Shown piece after piece: positions 1 through 9,583 of a stretch of 64,000 bases of DNA. This DNA comes from Pseudomonadota bacterium (GTDB taxonomy: Bacteria > Pseudomonadota > Gammaproteobacteria > Steroidobacterales > Steroidobacteraceae). The notes below the pieces were generated by a model. It was given only the letters and a program-made list of their open reading frames with translations. It was not told where the DNA came from and ran no database searches. Every line of letters starts with the position of its first letter. The first letter of the stretch is position 1. Made by a program: the position numbers and the translations under genes. The DNA lies in contig JBBCGI010000001.1 of assembly GCA_037200975.1 (NCBI GenBank), positions 3,313,501-3,377,500 of the forward strand, given 5' to 3'.

Positions 1-1
1 G

Positions 2-94
2 CCGCTGCTCGAACGCAATCCCGCAGCGTTCTGGAAGGGCGTGTCGCTGATCCTGGCGATCGTGATCGTGGTGCTGCTGGCGGGTGCCGGGTGA
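2..94 (+). CDS. C-terminal fragment of an unidentified membrane protein
   Basis: An open frame enters from the left edge and stops with TGA at 92-94. The 30 visible residues contain one strongly hydrophobic stretch (Leu/Ile/Val/Ala-rich, about 18 residues) and end LLAGAG, so this is the last transmembrane segment of a protein. It does not match the C-terminus of ribosomal protein S10, the usual gene before rplC. Its last codons lie inside the left arm of a perfect inverted repeat (80-142). The family cannot be identified from so little sequence. Confidence 0.6.
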   Translation, partial: PLLERNPAAFWKGVSLILAIVIVVLLAGAG

Positions 95-142
95 GGAAAG
101 TGGGGAAAGCCGCTTTCCCCACTTTCCTCACCCGGCACCCGC
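80..142. repeat. Perfect 30-bp inverted repeat (long hairpin)
   Basis: Arms 80-109 and 113-142 are exact reverse complements separated by three bases (ccg). The outer part of the arm reads GCGGGTGCCGGGTGAGG. The left arm contains the stop codon of the upstream gene. There is no T-run afterwards, so it is not a canonical intrinsic terminator, although such a stem could end transcription in both directions or protect the 3' end. The arm shares GGTGCCGGG with the repeat at 55927-56012, suggesting a dispersed palindromic repeat family. Confidence 0.85.
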
Positions 143-250
143 GGGGCATATATATAGAGTGCGGTTTCACATAACTCATTGATCGGAAAGGCATTCGATT
201 GGGACGGTGAATGGCCGGCCGGCTCCGATCCATCCAGCCGGAACTCGGGC

Positions 251-279
251 TTGCGATGCAAAACGCCCCTGCCTATACT
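251..279 (+). promoter_or_regulatory. Sigma70-type promoter for the rplC-led operon
   Basis: TTGCGA at 251-256 and TATACT at 274-279 are separated by exactly 17 bp, a good match to the vegetative consensus. Transcription would start near 286, giving a leader of about 210 nt before rplC. No other equally good promoter was seen between the upstream gene and rplC. Confidence 0.6.
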
Positions 280-496
280 GCGCGCCCTTTCGCGGGGTCC
301 CCAAGCGTCTGCTTTGTGGCCAAGCGATTGAATATCAGCGAAATCGGGCGAGGTTGGGCGGGCCTTCGGGCTCAAATCCAAGACCACTCGAGCTTCGCGG
401 CCCTGTTCTGCGGCCGCGTCTCTCCAGTGTTCCCTCGTTCGACCTAGCTACACCGCGAGTGCCAATCGAAGCACTGGCAGGAACGAGAGGATAGTC
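280..496 (+). promoter_or_regulatory. Untranslated leader of the rplC operon
   Basis: This roughly 215-base stretch between the promoter and rplC has no convincing reading frame; short open frames through it lack ribosome-binding sites and look incidental. It is GC-rich with several short self-complementary segments. In E. coli the S10 operon leader binds ribosomal protein L4 for feedback control; a similar role here is inference from position only. Together with 143-250, where nothing else was seen, it fills the gap between the inverted repeat and rplC. Confidence 0.4.
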
Positions 497-1201
497 ATGA
501 GCGTTGCTCTTATTGGCCGCAAGGCCGGCATGACCCGCATCTTCACCGATGCAGGCGAGACGGTTCCCGTAACCGTCATCGAAGTGCTGCCGAACCGCAT
601 CACTCAGGTGAAGTCCGTCGACAAGGACGGCTACCGCTCCATTCAGGTCAGCTACGGCAAGAAGCGCCCGCAGCTGCTGTCGAAGGCCGCCGCCGGTCAT
701 TACGCGAAAGCGAATGTCGAGCCGGGCCGCTCGCTGGTGGAATTCCGCCTGACGGACAAAGAGGGCACGGACCTCGCCGTCGGCAGTGAGCTCAAGGCCG
801 GCATCTTCGAAGTCGGTGCTATTGTCGATGTCACCGGCACCACGATCGGCAAGGGCTTCGCGGGCACGATGAAGCGTCACAACTTCGCGGGCCACCATGC
901 GTCACACGGTGTCTCCGTGTCGCACAGAACCCCGGGCTCGATCGGCCAGCGCCAGACGCCAGGCCGCGTGTTCCAGGGCAAGCGCATGTCGGGCCACATG
1001 GGTGTCATGCGCCGCACGATCGAGAATCTGAAAGTCGTCGAGATCGATGCCGAACGCAATCTGCTGCTGATCCGCGGCGCGGTCCCGGGCGCTGAAGGCG
1101 GCCAGGTCATCGTGCGTCCGTCGACCAAGGCTGCGCGCCAGAAGCTGCGCAAGAAGATCGCGCCGGCCAAGATCAACGCCGGCACGTCCAACAAGAAGTA
1201 A
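497..1201 (+). CDS. rplC: 50S ribosomal protein L3
   Basis: The 234-residue product begins [16 protein letters not shown] and carries the L3 signature around residues 125-160 (GTIGKGF-like segment followed by GHHASHGVS and HRTPGSIG). L3 binds 23S rRNA near the peptidyl-transferase centre and starts large-subunit assembly. The C-terminal 25 residues form a Lys/Ala-rich extension. AGGATAG just upstream of ATG is the ribosome-binding site. It is the first gene of this operon; S10 (rpsJ) is not upstream as it usually is. Confidence 0.97.
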   Translation: MSVALIGRKAGMTRIFTDAGETVPVTVIEVLPNRITQVKSVDKDGYRSIQVSYGKKRPQLLSKAAAGHYAKANVEPGRSLVEFRLTDKEGTDLAVGSELKAGIFEVGAIVDVTGTTIGKGFAGTMKRHNFAGHHASHGVSVSHRTPGSIGQRQTPGRVFQGKRMSGHMGVMRRTIENLKVVEIDAERNLLLIRGAVPGAEGGQVIVRPSTKAARQKLRKKIAPAKINAGTSNKK

Positions 1202-1213
1202 TTGGCGGCACAC

Positions 1214-1819
1214 ATGGAACTCAAAGTCATCAATGGTGGCGCCGCGTTGAAGGTTTCCGAGGAGACCTTCGGCAAGGAATTCAACCAGGCGCTGGTGCAC
1301 CAGGTAGTCACGGCCTATCGCAACGGCGGTCGCGCGGGCACGAAGGCCCAGCTGACCAAGGCCGAAGTGCGTGGCGGTGGTCGCAAGCCGCGTCCGCAGA
1401 AGGGTGGCGGCACGTCGCGCGCCGGCTCGATCCGCTCGCCCATCTGGGTCGGCGGTGGCCGTGCATTCGCCGCGAAGCCGCGCGATTTCGCGCAGAAAGT
1501 GAACAAGAAGATGTATCGCGGCGCGATCCAGTCGATGCTGTCGGAGCTCGTCCGCCAGGATCGTCTGATCGTCACGCAGGCGTTCACGGTCAATGAGCCG
1601 AAGACGAAGCTGGTCGCCGCGGAGCTCAAGAAGCTCGGCCTCGCGAAAGTGCTGATCATCGTCGAAGGCATCGACGAGAAGCTGTTCATGGCCGCGCGCA
1701 ACCTCATGCACGTGCAGGTGCTGCCGGTGTCGCTGCTCAATCCGTTGTCGCTGGTGAGCTACGACAAGGTGTTGATCACCGTTCCTGCCGTGAAGCTCAT
1801 CGAGGAGAAACTGCAGTGA
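1214..1819 (+). CDS. rplD: 50S ribosomal protein L4
   Basis: The product has 201 residues from the ATG at 1214, exactly the E. coli length; an in-frame TTG at 1202 is less likely. The conserved [19 protein letters not shown] segment near residues 54-72 is the loop that reaches into the peptide exit tunnel. L4 is also the classical autoregulator of this operon in E. coli. Its TGA overlaps the GTG start of rplW (GTGA). Confidence 0.97.
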   Translation: MELKVINGGAALKVSEETFGKEFNQALVHQVVTAYRNGGRAGTKAQLTKAEVRGGGRKPRPQKGGGTSRAGSIRSPIWVGGGRAFAAKPRDFAQKVNKKMYRGAIQSMLSELVRQDRLIVTQAFTVNEPKTKLVAAELKKLGLAKVLIIVEGIDEKLFMAARNLMHVQVLPVSLLNPLSLVSYDKVLITVPAVKLIEEKLQ

Positions 1820-2265
1820 GCCCCGCCAAGAAAGCCGCCCCGAAGGCGGAAGCCAAGACCGACGCCAGGACAGAAATCAAAGCCGTCGACGAAGTGAAGG
1901 TCGCCGGCGAGAAGAAAGCCGCCAAGAAGGCGAAAGTGAAGGCGGTGGTCGCCGAGCGCAAGACGAGCCAGGAAAAGCTCATCAACGTGCTGCTCGCCCC
2001 GCACATCACCGAGAAGACCTCGCTCGCGATGCAGAACAACAATTCCTACGCGTTCCGCGTGCGCCGCGATTCGACCAAGCCGGACATCAAGGCCGCGGTC
2101 GAGCTCATGTTCGGCGTGAAGGTCGCGAAAGTGAATCTGGTCAACGAGATTGGCAAGACGCGTCGGTTCGGCAAGACCCTGGGCCGCACGCAGGACCTCA
2201 AGAAGGCCTATGTTCGCCTGGCCCCGGGCCAGACGATCGACTACGAAGCCAAGCTCAAAGCCTGA
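1816..2265 (+). CDS. rplW: 50S ribosomal protein L23 with long N-terminal extension
   Basis: The core L23 fold begins near residue 52 ([18 protein letters not shown]) and ends with the usual C-terminus. L23 lies at the tunnel exit and docks trigger factor and SRP. The usual length is about 100 residues; the frame opened by the GTG overlapping the rplD stop gives 149, adding about 48 residues rich in Lys, Ala, Glu and Val. An internal GTG just before VVAERK could be an alternative start giving a normal-sized protein. The stop-start overlap favours the long form, but the start is not settled. Confidence 0.9.
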   Translation: MSPAKKAAPKAEAKTDARTEIKAVDEVKVAGEKKAAKKAKVKAVVAERKTSQEKLINVLLAPHITEKTSLAMQNNNSYAFRVRRDSTKPDIKAAVELMFGVKVAKVNLVNEIGKTRRFGKTLGRTQDLKKAYVRLAPGQTIDYEAKLKA

Positions 2266-2281
2266 CGGAAGGTAGATAGAC

Positions 2282-3118
<837 letters not shown>

Positions 3119-3129
3119 GAGGATCTGAC

Positions 3130-3411
3130 ATGCCTCGTTCACTGAAAAAAGGTCCGTTCGTCGATCTGCACCTTCTGAAGAAGGTGGAGACCGCCGCTGC
3201 CAAGAGCGACCGCAAACCGATCAAGACCTGGTCGCGCCGCTCGATGGTCATTCCCGACATGGTGGGTCTCACGATCGCCGTGCATAACGGCCGCCAGCAC
3301 ATTCCGGTGCTGATCACCGAGAACATGGTCGGTCACAAGCTGGGTGAGTTCTCGCCGACGCGCACCTTCAAGGCGCACTCGGGCGACAAGAAAGTCGAGG
3401 CCTCCGCTTAG
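3130..3411 (+). CDS. rpsS: 30S ribosomal protein S19
   Basis: The 93-residue product starts [19 protein letters not shown] and contains [13 protein letters not shown] and the [13 protein letters not shown] signature. It binds 16S rRNA in the small-subunit head beside S13. GAGGATCTGAC precedes the ATG. It sits in the usual rplB-rpsS-rplV order. Confidence 0.97.
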   Translation: MPRSLKKGPFVDLHLLKKVETAAAKSDRKPIKTWSRRSMVIPDMVGLTIAVHNGRQHIPVLITENMVGHKLGEFSPTRTFKAHSGDKKVEASA

Positions 3412-3427
3412 TCGCGGTAGATAGATC

Positions 3428-3772
3428 ATGCAAGCAACCGCAAAGCTCAAGTACGCGCGCATCTCGCCGCAGAAGGTCCGGCTCGTGGCCGACACCGTGC
3501 GCGGGTCGGACGTGTCCAAGGCGCTCAACATCCTGAAGTTCATGCCGAAGAAAGGCGCGGACCTCGTCTACAAGGTGTTGTGGTCGGCCGTGGAAAACGC
3601 GCAGAACAACCAGGGCGCCGACGTCGATGACCTCAAGGTCACGCTGATCCACGTCGACGCCGCCCCGGTGCTCAAGCGCTTCGGCGCGCGCGCCAAGGGC
3701 CGCGGCACGCGCATCGTCAAACGCAACAGTCACATCACCGTCGCCGTCGGCGATGGCAAGAAGGACGAGTAA
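3428..3772 (+). CDS. rplV: 50S ribosomal protein L22
   Basis: The 114-residue product shows the L22 pattern: N-terminal [17 protein letters not shown] and the C-terminal [20 protein letters not shown], whose beta-hairpin lines the nascent-peptide tunnel. The spacer before the ATG is CGGTAGATAGATC, a weak Shine-Dalgarno. It is followed after three bases by rpsC. Confidence 0.97.
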   Translation: MQATAKLKYARISPQKVRLVADTVRGSDVSKALNILKFMPKKGADLVYKVLWSAVENAQNNQGADVDDLKVTLIHVDAAPVLKRFGARAKGRGTRIVKRNSHITVAVGDGKKDE

Positions 3773-3775
3773 GTC

Positions 3776-4525
3776 ATGGGTCAAAAGGTAAATCCGGTTG
3801 CCATTCGCTTAGGCATCACCCGTGACTGGGTGTCCAAGTGGTACGCCAACAAGAAGCAGTTCCCGATCCAAGTGCACACGGATTTCCGCGTGCGCCAGTT
3901 CCTCAAGACCAAGCTCGCCGACGCCTCCGTCAGCCGCATCCTCATCGATCGCGCGGCCAAGCGCGTCAACATCACGATCCAGACCGCGCGTCCGGGCATC
4001 GTGATCGGCAAGAAGGGTGAGGACATCGAGAAGCTGCGCGCCGAGACGGCCAAGATGCTCAAGCTGCCGCCGACCGACGTGCGCCTGAACATCGCCGAGA
4101 TCAGAAAGCCCGAGCTCGATGCGCAGCTGGTCGCCGACGGCATCGCGCAGCAGATCGAGAAGCGCGTGATGTTCCGCCGCGCCATGAAGCGCGCCGTGAT
4201 GAGCACGATGCGTTCCGGTGCCCTGGGCGTCAAAGTGCGCCTCTCGGGCCGCCTCAACGGTTCGGAAATCGCGCGTACGGAATGGGCCCGTGAAGGCCGC
4301 GTGCCGCTGCATACCTTCCGTGCCGACATCGACTACGGCCTGGGCGAAGCCCGCACTACCTACGGCGTCATCGGCGTCAAGGTGTGGATCTTCAAGGGCG
4401 AAGTGTTCGACAAGGCCGAGCTCGCGCAACAGGCGGAGAACGTCGAAGCCGCGCAGGCTGCGCAGGGCGCCGCCGCGAATGCGGCAGCTGCTGCTGCCGC
4501 CGCGCCGACGACGCCGGCTGCCTAA
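3776..4525 (+). CDS. rpsC: 30S ribosomal protein S3
   Basis: The 249-residue product begins [14 protein letters not shown] and has the KH-domain GxxG loop as [12 protein letters not shown] near residues 77-88. S3 forms part of the mRNA entry channel. The C-terminus after residue 215 is an Ala/Gln-rich tail ending [11 protein letters not shown], longer than the roughly 233 residues of E. coli S3 and probably disordered. Confidence 0.97.
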   Translation: MGQKVNPVAIRLGITRDWVSKWYANKKQFPIQVHTDFRVRQFLKTKLADASVSRILIDRAAKRVNITIQTARPGIVIGKKGEDIEKLRAETAKMLKLPPTDVRLNIAEIRKPELDAQLVADGIAQQIEKRVMFRRAMKRAVMSTMRSGALGVKVRLSGRLNGSEIARTEWAREGRVPLHTFRADIDYGLGEARTTYGVIGVKVWIFKGEVFDKAELAQQAENVEAAQAAQGAAANAAAAAAAAPTTPAA

Positions 4526-4541
4526 CTAAGGTCCCATATTT

Positions 4542-4961
4542 ATGTCCATGCTCCAGCCCAAGCGCACCAAGTACCGCAAGCAGTTCAAGGGAAAGAACAC
4601 CGGCTTCGCCCAGCGCGGCAGCAAGGTGTCCTTCGGTGAATTCGGCTTGAAGGCGACCAGCCGCGCCCGCATGACGGCGCGCGAGATCGAAGCCGCGCGC
4701 CGCGCCATGACCCGCTACGTCAAACGCGGCGGCCAGGTGTGGAACCGCGTGTTCCCCGACGTGCCGGTCAGCAAGAAGCCCCTCGAAGTCCGCATGGGCT
4801 CGGGCAAGGGCAACGTCGAGTACTGGGTGGCCAAGGTGCTGCCCGGCAAGGTTCTGTTCGAGATCGAAGGTGTCGATGAAGCCACGGCGCGCGAAGCGTT
4901 CCGCCTGGCCGGCGCCAAGCTCTCGGTGTCCACCATGTTCGTGAAACGGCAGGTGCGTTGA
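4542..4961 (+). CDS. rplP: 50S ribosomal protein L16
   Basis: The 139-residue product contains the universal [17 protein letters not shown] start, preceded by an extra Met-Ser when the first ATG (4542) is used. AAGG lies about ten bases from that ATG and sixteen from the second (4548), so 4542 is preferred. The conserved segment [22 protein letters not shown] binds 23S rRNA near the A-site. The stop overlaps the start of rpmC (TGATG). Confidence 0.96.
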   Translation: MSMLQPKRTKYRKQFKGKNTGFAQRGSKVSFGEFGLKATSRARMTAREIEAARRAMTRYVKRGGQVWNRVFPDVPVSKKPLEVRMGSGKGNVEYWVAKVLPGKVLFEIEGVDEATAREAFRLAGAKLSVSTMFVKRQVR

Positions 4962-5170
4962 TGAGCGCCAAAGATTTACGCGGCAAGGCCGCGGGCGAAT
5001 TGCAGTCGGAACTGATCAAGCTGCGCCGCGAGCAGTTCAGCCTGCGCATGCAGTCGGCGAGCGGTCAGACCGTGAAGTCCTCGGACTTCAGCAAGGTCAA
5101 GAAGAACATCGCGCGCGTGAAGACGGTGATGAACGAGAAGCCGAAGGCTGCGGCCGGAGCGAAGAAATGA
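4961..5170 (+). CDS. rpmC: 50S ribosomal protein L29
   Basis: The 69-residue helical protein has the L29 pattern [14 protein letters not shown] followed by [11 protein letters not shown]. It lies at the tunnel exit beside L23 and helps bind SRP and trigger factor. The ATG overlaps the rplP stop by one base and its own stop overlaps rpsQ by four, indicating translational coupling. The tail is Lys/Ala-rich ([10 protein letters not shown]). Confidence 0.95.
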   Translation: MSAKDLRGKAAGELQSELIKLRREQFSLRMQSASGQTVKSSDFSKVKKNIARVKTVMNEKPKAAAGAKK

Positions 5171-5451
5171 GCGCCACTGAAACAAGCAACGTCGAAGACA
5201 AGAAGCCGAGCCGCGCGCTCGTGGGCATCGTCGTCAGCAGCAAGATGGATAAGACCATCGCTGTCGAGATCGAGCGCCTGATCAAGCACCCGCGTTACGG
5301 CAAGTTCATCCGCCGCACCACGAAGCTGCTGGCGCACGACGAGAACAGCGAAGCCTCCGAAGGCGACACCGTCTCGATCGTTCCGTGCCGTCCGCTGTCG
5401 CGCCGCAAGTCGTACAAGCTGGTCTCGGTCGTCGAGAAAGCGAGCGCCTAA
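5167..5451 (+). CDS. rpsQ: 30S ribosomal protein S17
   Basis: The 94-residue OB-fold protein contains [20 protein letters not shown] and [13 protein letters not shown], both diagnostic for S17, a primary 16S rRNA binder. About ten N-terminal residues precede the core. Its ATG overlaps the rpmC stop (ATGA), and its TAA shares one base with the rplN ATG. Confidence 0.96.
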   Translation: MSATETSNVEDKKPSRALVGIVVSSKMDKTIAVEIERLIKHPRYGKFIRRTTKLLAHDENSEASEGDTVSIVPCRPLSRRKSYKLVSVVEKASA

Positions 5452-5819
5452 TGATCCAGTTACAAACCATGCTCAATGCCGCCGACAACAGCGGCGCCCG
5501 CACACTGATGTGCATCAAGGTGCTCGGCGGCACGCGCCGTCGTTATGCGCAGGTCGGCGACGTCATCAAGGTTTCCATCAAGGACGCGATCCCGCGCGGC
5601 AAGGTCAAGAAGGGCGAGGTGTACGACGCCGTCGTCGTGCGCACCAAGCGTGGCGTGCGCCGCGCCGATGGCTCGCTGCTCAAGTTCGACACCAACGCGG
5701 CGGTGCTCCTGACCAACAAGCTCGAGCCGGTCGGCACGCGCATCTTCGGACCCGTCACGCGCGAGCTGCGCACCGAGCGGTTCATGAAGATCGTGTCGCT
5801 CGCTCCCGAGGTGCTGTGA
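5451..5819 (+). CDS. rplN: 50S ribosomal protein L14
   Basis: From the ATG at 5451 the product is 122 residues, the standard length, starting [17 protein letters not shown]. It ends with the conserved [19 protein letters not shown]. It contacts 16S rRNA in an intersubunit bridge. The start overlaps the rpsQ stop (TAATG); an upstream frame extension lies inside rpsQ and is not used. Confidence 0.97.
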   Translation: MIQLQTMLNAADNSGARTLMCIKVLGGTRRRYAQVGDVIKVSIKDAIPRGKVKKGEVYDAVVVRTKRGVRRADGSLLKFDTNAAVLLTNKLEPVGTRIFGPVTRELRTERFMKIVSLAPEVL

Positions 5820-5820
5820 C

Positions 5821-6135
5821 ATGAACAAGATTCGCAAGGGTGACACCGTCGTCGTGTTGTCGGGCAAGGACAAGGGCCGTCAGGGCACCGTGCTGGACGT
5901 CGACGGCGAGAAGGTCACGGTCGAGAACATCAACAAGGCGAAGAAACACCAGAAGCCGAACCCGCAGCGCAATGTCGCGGCCGCCATCGTCGACAAGGCG
6001 ATGCCGCTGCACATTTCGAAGGTGGCGATCTGGAACGTCGGCGCCAAGAAGGCCGATCGCGTCGGTATCAAGCAGCTGAACGACGGCAAACGCGTGCGTT
6101 TCTTCAAGTCCAACGGCGAAGTGATCGACGCCTGA
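5821..6135 (+). CDS. rplX: 50S ribosomal protein L24
   Basis: The 104-residue protein has the N-terminal KOW motif ([21 protein letters not shown]), which binds 23S rRNA early in assembly, and the later [12 protein letters not shown] segment typical of bacterial L24. It follows rplN after one base and precedes rplE. Confidence 0.97.
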   Translation: MNKIRKGDTVVVLSGKDKGRQGTVLDVDGEKVTVENINKAKKHQKPNPQRNVAAAIVDKAMPLHISKVAIWNVGAKKADRVGIKQLNDGKRVRFFKSNGEVIDA

Positions 6136-6166
6136 GCGTCGATATCATCGTAAGGAATAGTTAGTA

Positions 6167-6706
6167 ATGGCCAGGTTGAAAGATTTCTACAAAGAGACGG
6201 TGGTGCCCAAGCTCACCAAGGAACTCGGCGTGAAGAACGCCATGCAGGTTCCGAAGCTCACCAAGATCACGGTGAACATGGGCGTGGGCGAGGCAGTGGC
6301 CGACCGCAAGGTCATGGACGCCGCGGTCGCCGACCTCACCAAGATCACGGGCCAGAAGCCCAAGCTGTGCATGTCGAAGAAGTCGATCGCGTCCTTCAAG
6401 GTGCGCGAGAACCTCGCGATCGGCACCATGGTGACGCTGCGCGGCGAGCGCATGTGGGAGTTCTTCGATCGTCTCGTGACGATCGCGATTCCCCGCATCC
6501 GTGACTTCCGCGGCATCAACCCGCGCTCGTTCGACGGCCGCGGCAACTTCAGCCTCGGCATCAAGGAACAGATCATTTTCCCGGAAATCCAGTACGACCA
6601 GATCGATCAGCTCCGGGGAATGGACATCACGATTACCACGACGGCGAAGGACAACAAGCAGGGCAAAGCCCTGCTCGACGCCTTCAATTTCCCGTTCCGC
6701 AAGTAA
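6167..6706 (+). CDS. rplE: 50S ribosomal protein L5
   Basis: The 179-residue product starts [16 protein letters not shown] and includes [16 protein letters not shown] and [16 protein letters not shown], diagnostic of L5, which binds 5S rRNA and contacts P-site tRNA. GGAATAG before the ATG is the ribosome-binding site. Its length equals that of the E. coli protein. Confidence 0.97.
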   Translation: MARLKDFYKETVVPKLTKELGVKNAMQVPKLTKITVNMGVGEAVADRKVMDAAVADLTKITGQKPKLCMSKKSIASFKVRENLAIGTMVTLRGERMWEFFDRLVTIAIPRIRDFRGINPRSFDGRGNFSLGIKEQIIFPEIQYDQIDQLRGMDITITTTAKDNKQGKALLDAFNFPFRK

Positions 6707-6719
6707 GGAACCACAGGGT

Positions 6720-7025
6720 ATGGCCAAGACAAACATGGTCGAGCGCGAGAAGCGTCGCGCCAAGATCGTGAAGAAATACGCGGCGAAGCGCGCTCAGTTG
6801 AAAGAGCTCATTCGCAGCCCCCGTTCTTCCCCCGAGGTGCGTGCCGACGCGCAGGCGAAGCTGCAGAAGCTGCCGCGCGACGCGAGCCCGAGCCGCGGCC
6901 GCAACCGTTGCGCGATTACCGGCCGCTCCCGCGGCGTGTATCGCCGCTTCGGCCTTGCGCGAGTGAAGGTCCGTGAAGCGGTTTCGCGCGGCGAGTTGCC
7001 GGGCGTTTCCAAGGCGAGCTGGTAG
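6720..7025 (+). CDS. rpsN: 30S ribosomal protein S14 (long form)
   Basis: The ATG at 6720 gives 101 residues, the long form typical of gammaproteobacteria. The C-terminal half contains [21 protein letters not shown], with only one of the zinc-binding Cys residues of the short form. The protein sits in the small-subunit head beside S3 and S10. It follows rplE by 13 bases. Confidence 0.96.
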   Translation: MAKTNMVEREKRRAKIVKKYAAKRAQLKELIRSPRSSPEVRADAQAKLQKLPRDASPSRGRNRCAITGRSRGVYRRFGLARVKVREAVSRGELPGVSKASW

Positions 7026-7036
7026 GAGCGAATGGC

Positions 7037-7432
7037 ATGAGCATGACTGATCCCATTGCCGACCTCCTGACCCGCATCCGCAACGCGCAGCTGGCGCGCA
7101 AGCCGGACGTGTCGGTGTCGTCGTCGAAACTGAAGACGGCCCTGGTCAAGGTGTTGAAGGACGAAGGCTATGTCGGCGACTTCCACACCGCGAGCGAAGG
7201 CGTCAAACAGACCCTGACGATCGAGCTGAAGTACTACGAAGGCCGCCCCGTGATCGACCGCCTCGAGCGTGTCTCGCGTCCCGGCCTGCGCATTTACCGC
7301 AGCAAGAGCGAACTGCCGAAGATCCAGGGTGGTCTCGGAACCGCCATCGTCAGCACGCCGAAGGGCGTGATGACGGACAAACAGGCGCGGGCCATCGGTC
7401 AGGGCGGCGAAGTGCTCTGCATCGTCGCCTAA
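7037..7432 (+). CDS. rpsH: 30S ribosomal protein S8
   Basis: The 131-residue product begins [18 protein letters not shown] and contains [19 protein letters not shown] and [18 protein letters not shown], the S8 signature. S8 binds 16S rRNA helix 21 and in E. coli represses the spc operon; whether that applies here cannot be told from this region. Confidence 0.97.
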   Translation: MSMTDPIADLLTRIRNAQLARKPDVSVSSSKLKTALVKVLKDEGYVGDFHTASEGVKQTLTIELKYYEGRPVIDRLERVSRPGLRIYRSKSELPKIQGGLGTAIVSTPKGVMTDKQARAIGQGGEVLCIVA

Positions 7433-7447
7433 CTAGAGAAGAAGCAT

Positions 7448-7975
7448 ATGAGTCGAGTTGCAAAACGACCCGTCGATCTGCCCCAGGGCGTCACCGCCAC
7501 CGTGGCGGCGAACCTGGTCAAGGTGAAGGGCGCCAAGGGCGAGCTGTCGCTGACCGTCGCCGACGGCGTGACCGTCGAGACCCAGGACAAGAAGCTGCAG
7601 ATCGGCTTCGCGTCGCCCGACAGCCGCGTTACCGCGGGTGCCACGCGCGCGCTCATCGCCAACATGGTGACGGGTGTGTCGAAGGGCTACGAGCGCAAGC
7701 TCGAGCTGGTCGGCGTCGGTTATCGCGCCGCCGTGCAGGGCAAGGTGCTGGGCCTCACGCTCGGCTTCTCGCACGCCGTCAATTTCCCGATTCCGGATGG
7801 CATCTCGATGGAGACGCCGACGCAGACCGAAATCATCATCAAGGGCATCGACCGCCAGAAGATCGGTCAGGTGTGCGCGAAGATCCGCGCCATTCGCCCG
7901 CCGGAGCCTTACAAGGGCAAGGGCGTGCGTTATGCCGGCGAGCAGATCACCCTGAAGGAGGGCAAGAAGAAGTAA
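7448..7975 (+). CDS. rplF: 50S ribosomal protein L6
   Basis: The 175-residue product has the duplicated L6 fold: MSRVAKRPVDLPQGV at the start, GYERKLELVGVGYRA in the middle and the C-terminal PPEPYKGKGVRYAGE signature. It binds 23S rRNA near the GTPase centre. GAGAAGAAGC precedes the ATG. Confidence 0.97.
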   Translation: MSRVAKRPVDLPQGVTATVAANLVKVKGAKGELSLTVADGVTVETQDKKLQIGFASPDSRVTAGATRALIANMVTGVSKGYERKLELVGVGYRAAVQGKVLGLTLGFSHAVNFPIPDGISMETPTQTEIIIKGIDRQKIGQVCAKIRAIRPPEPYKGKGVRYAGEQITLKEGKKK

Positions 7976-7990
7976 TTCTTCGGCACTCAT

Positions 7991-8350
7991 ATGCAGATCA
8001 CCAAGAAAGAACGGCGTCAGCGCCGAGCCATCAAGACCCGCATGAAGATCCGCGAGCTGGGCGTTGCCCGTCTCACGATTCATCGGACCCCGCAGCACAT
8101 CTACGCGCAGGTGTTCGACTCCTCGGGCGCCAAGGTGCTGGCCACAGCGTCCACGCTGCAGGAAAAAGTCGCCAAGGGCCTCAAGGGCACCGGCAACGTC
8201 GATGCCGCCAAGGCCGTGGGCACCGCGATCGCGGAGGCCGCGAAGGCCGCCGGCGTCACCAAGGTCGCCTTCGATCGCGCGGGCTTCATGTATCACGGCC
8301 GCGTCAAAGCGCTGGCCGATGCCGCGCGTGAAGCCGGCTTAGAGTTTTAA
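7991..8350 (+). CDS. rplR: 50S ribosomal protein L18
   Basis: The 119-residue product includes [13 protein letters not shown] and [15 protein letters not shown] at the start, and [28 protein letters not shown] at the end, described here by its ends as [12 protein letters not shown]18 binds 5S rRNA with L5 and L25. Its length is near the family norm of 117. Confidence 0.96.
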   Translation: MQITKKERRQRRAIKTRMKIRELGVARLTIHRTPQHIYAQVFDSSGAKVLATASTLQEKVAKGLKGTGNVDAAKAVGTAIAEAAKAAGVTKVAFDRAGFMYHGRVKALADAAREAGLEF

Positions 8351-8364
8351 CAGGACCTAACAAC

Positions 8365-8874
8365 ATGGCACGACCGGATAACAAGAACCAGGCGCAGGAC
8401 GAGTTCCTCGAGAAGCTGGTTGCAGTCAATCGCACGGCCAAGGTGGTCAAGGGCGGACGTCAGTTCGGCTTTACCGCATTGACCGTGGTCGGTGACGGCG
8501 CAGGCCGCGTGGGCTTCGGGTTCGGCAAGGCGCGCGAAGTGCCGGTCGCGATCTCGAAGGCCATGGCGCAGGCGCGCAAGAACATGGTCAACGTGGCGCT
8601 CAAGAACGACACGCTGCACTTTGCGATTAAGGGCAGCCACGGCGCGACGCACGTGTACATGCAGCCCGCATCCGACGGTACCGGCGTCATCGCCGGCGGC
8701 GGCATGCGCGCGGTGCTGGAATGCGCCGGCGTGCGCAACGTGCTCGCCAAGAGTTACGGCTCGCGCAACCCGATCAACGTCGTGCGCGCCACCGTCATGG
8801 CGCTGGCGAACGTGAATTCGCCCGAGCAGATCGCCGCCAAGCGTGGCAAGTCGCTCGACGAAATCCTGGCCTGA
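8365..8874 (+). CDS. rpsE: 30S ribosomal protein S5
   Basis: The 169-residue product has the S5 double-stranded RNA-binding segment [19 protein letters not shown] near residues 14-32 and the loop [16 protein letters not shown]. It helps form the mRNA entry site and affects decoding fidelity. GACCTAACAAC precedes the ATG, a weak Shine-Dalgarno. It lies in the conserved rplR-rpsE-rpmD order. Confidence 0.97.
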   Translation: MARPDNKNQAQDEFLEKLVAVNRTAKVVKGGRQFGFTALTVVGDGAGRVGFGFGKAREVPVAISKAMAQARKNMVNVALKNDTLHFAIKGSHGATHVYMQPASDGTGVIAGGGMRAVLECAGVRNVLAKSYGSRNPINVVRATVMALANVNSPEQIAAKRGKSLDEILA

Positions 8875-8892
8875 GCGCGGTAGAGAGGCACC

Positions 8893-9075
8893 ATGGCTAC
8901 TAAACAGATCAACGTCACGCTCAAGAAAAGCCTGGCCGGTCAGCTGAAGAACATCCAGGCGTCGGTACGTGGCCTGGGTCTTCGCCGTCCGCACCAGACG
9001 GTGCAGGTCACGGACACGCCGCAGAACCGCGGCATGATCTACGTGGCTTCGCACCTTTTGAAGGTATCGGAGTAA
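8893..9075 (+). CDS. rpmD: 50S ribosomal protein L30
   Basis: The 60-residue product shows INVTLKKSLAGQLKNIQASVRGLGL and ends in GMIYVASHLLKVSE-like sequence, matching L30 in length and pattern. The GCGGTAGAGAGGCACC spacer includes GAGAGG as ribosome-binding site. It lies between rpsE and rplO as usual. Confidence 0.95.
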   Translation: MATKQINVTLKKSLAGQLKNIQASVRGLGLRRPHQTVQVTDTPQNRGMIYVASHLLKVSE

Positions 9076-9079
9076 TTCC

Positions 9080-9562
9080 ATGACGATGCGACTCAACGAC
9101 ATGAAACCCGCCCACGGCGCCCGCAAGACGCGCCTGCGGGTTGGACGCGGCGCTTCCGCCGGCCAGGGCAAGACCTGCGGCCGTGGCGTGAAGGGCCAGC
9201 GCGCCCGCAAGGGCGGCTACCACAAGGTCGGCTTCGAAGGCGGCCAGATGCCCATTCAGCGCCGGATGCCGAAAGTCGGGTTCCGCTCGAAGATGGAAAT
9301 GGCTGAAGTGCGGCTCGACGAGTTGGCCAAGCTCGACGGCACCGTCGTCGATATCGAAGCCTTGAAGAAGGCCAACATCATCCCGACATTCGCCGATCGC
9401 GCGAAGGTCGTGCTGTCGGGCGAGATCACGAAGGCGTACTCGCTCAAGGGCATCGGCGCCACCAAGGGCGCCAAGGAAGCCATCGAGAAGGCTGGCGGTT
9501 CGGTCGAGGCTCTGCCGGAGCCGCCGAAGCCCAGCAAGCTCAAGGCCAAGAAGCAGGCCTAA
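9080..9562 (+). CDS. rplO: 50S ribosomal protein L15
   Basis: The 160-residue product begins with the typical RLNDMKPAHGARK and contains GRGVKGQRARKGG and EGGQMPIQRRMPKVGF. L15 is a late-assembly 23S rRNA binder. GGAG lies eight bases before the ATG at 9080; a second in-frame ATG is two codons downstream. The C-terminus adds a short Lys-rich tail (KPSKLKAKKQA). Confidence 0.96.
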   Translation: MTMRLNDMKPAHGARKTRLRVGRGASAGQGKTCGRGVKGQRARKGGYHKVGFEGGQMPIQRRMPKVGFRSKMEMAEVRLDELAKLDGTVVDIEALKKANIIPTFADRAKVVLSGEITKAYSLKGIGATKGAKEAIEKAGGSVEALPEPPKPSKLKAKKQA

Positions 9563-9583
9563 GGAAACAAGGCAAAGCATCCA

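Noticed and set aside
207-494. Short overlapping frames before rplC
   Set aside because: They start within the promoter region, lack ribosome-binding sites and match no family; treated as leader.
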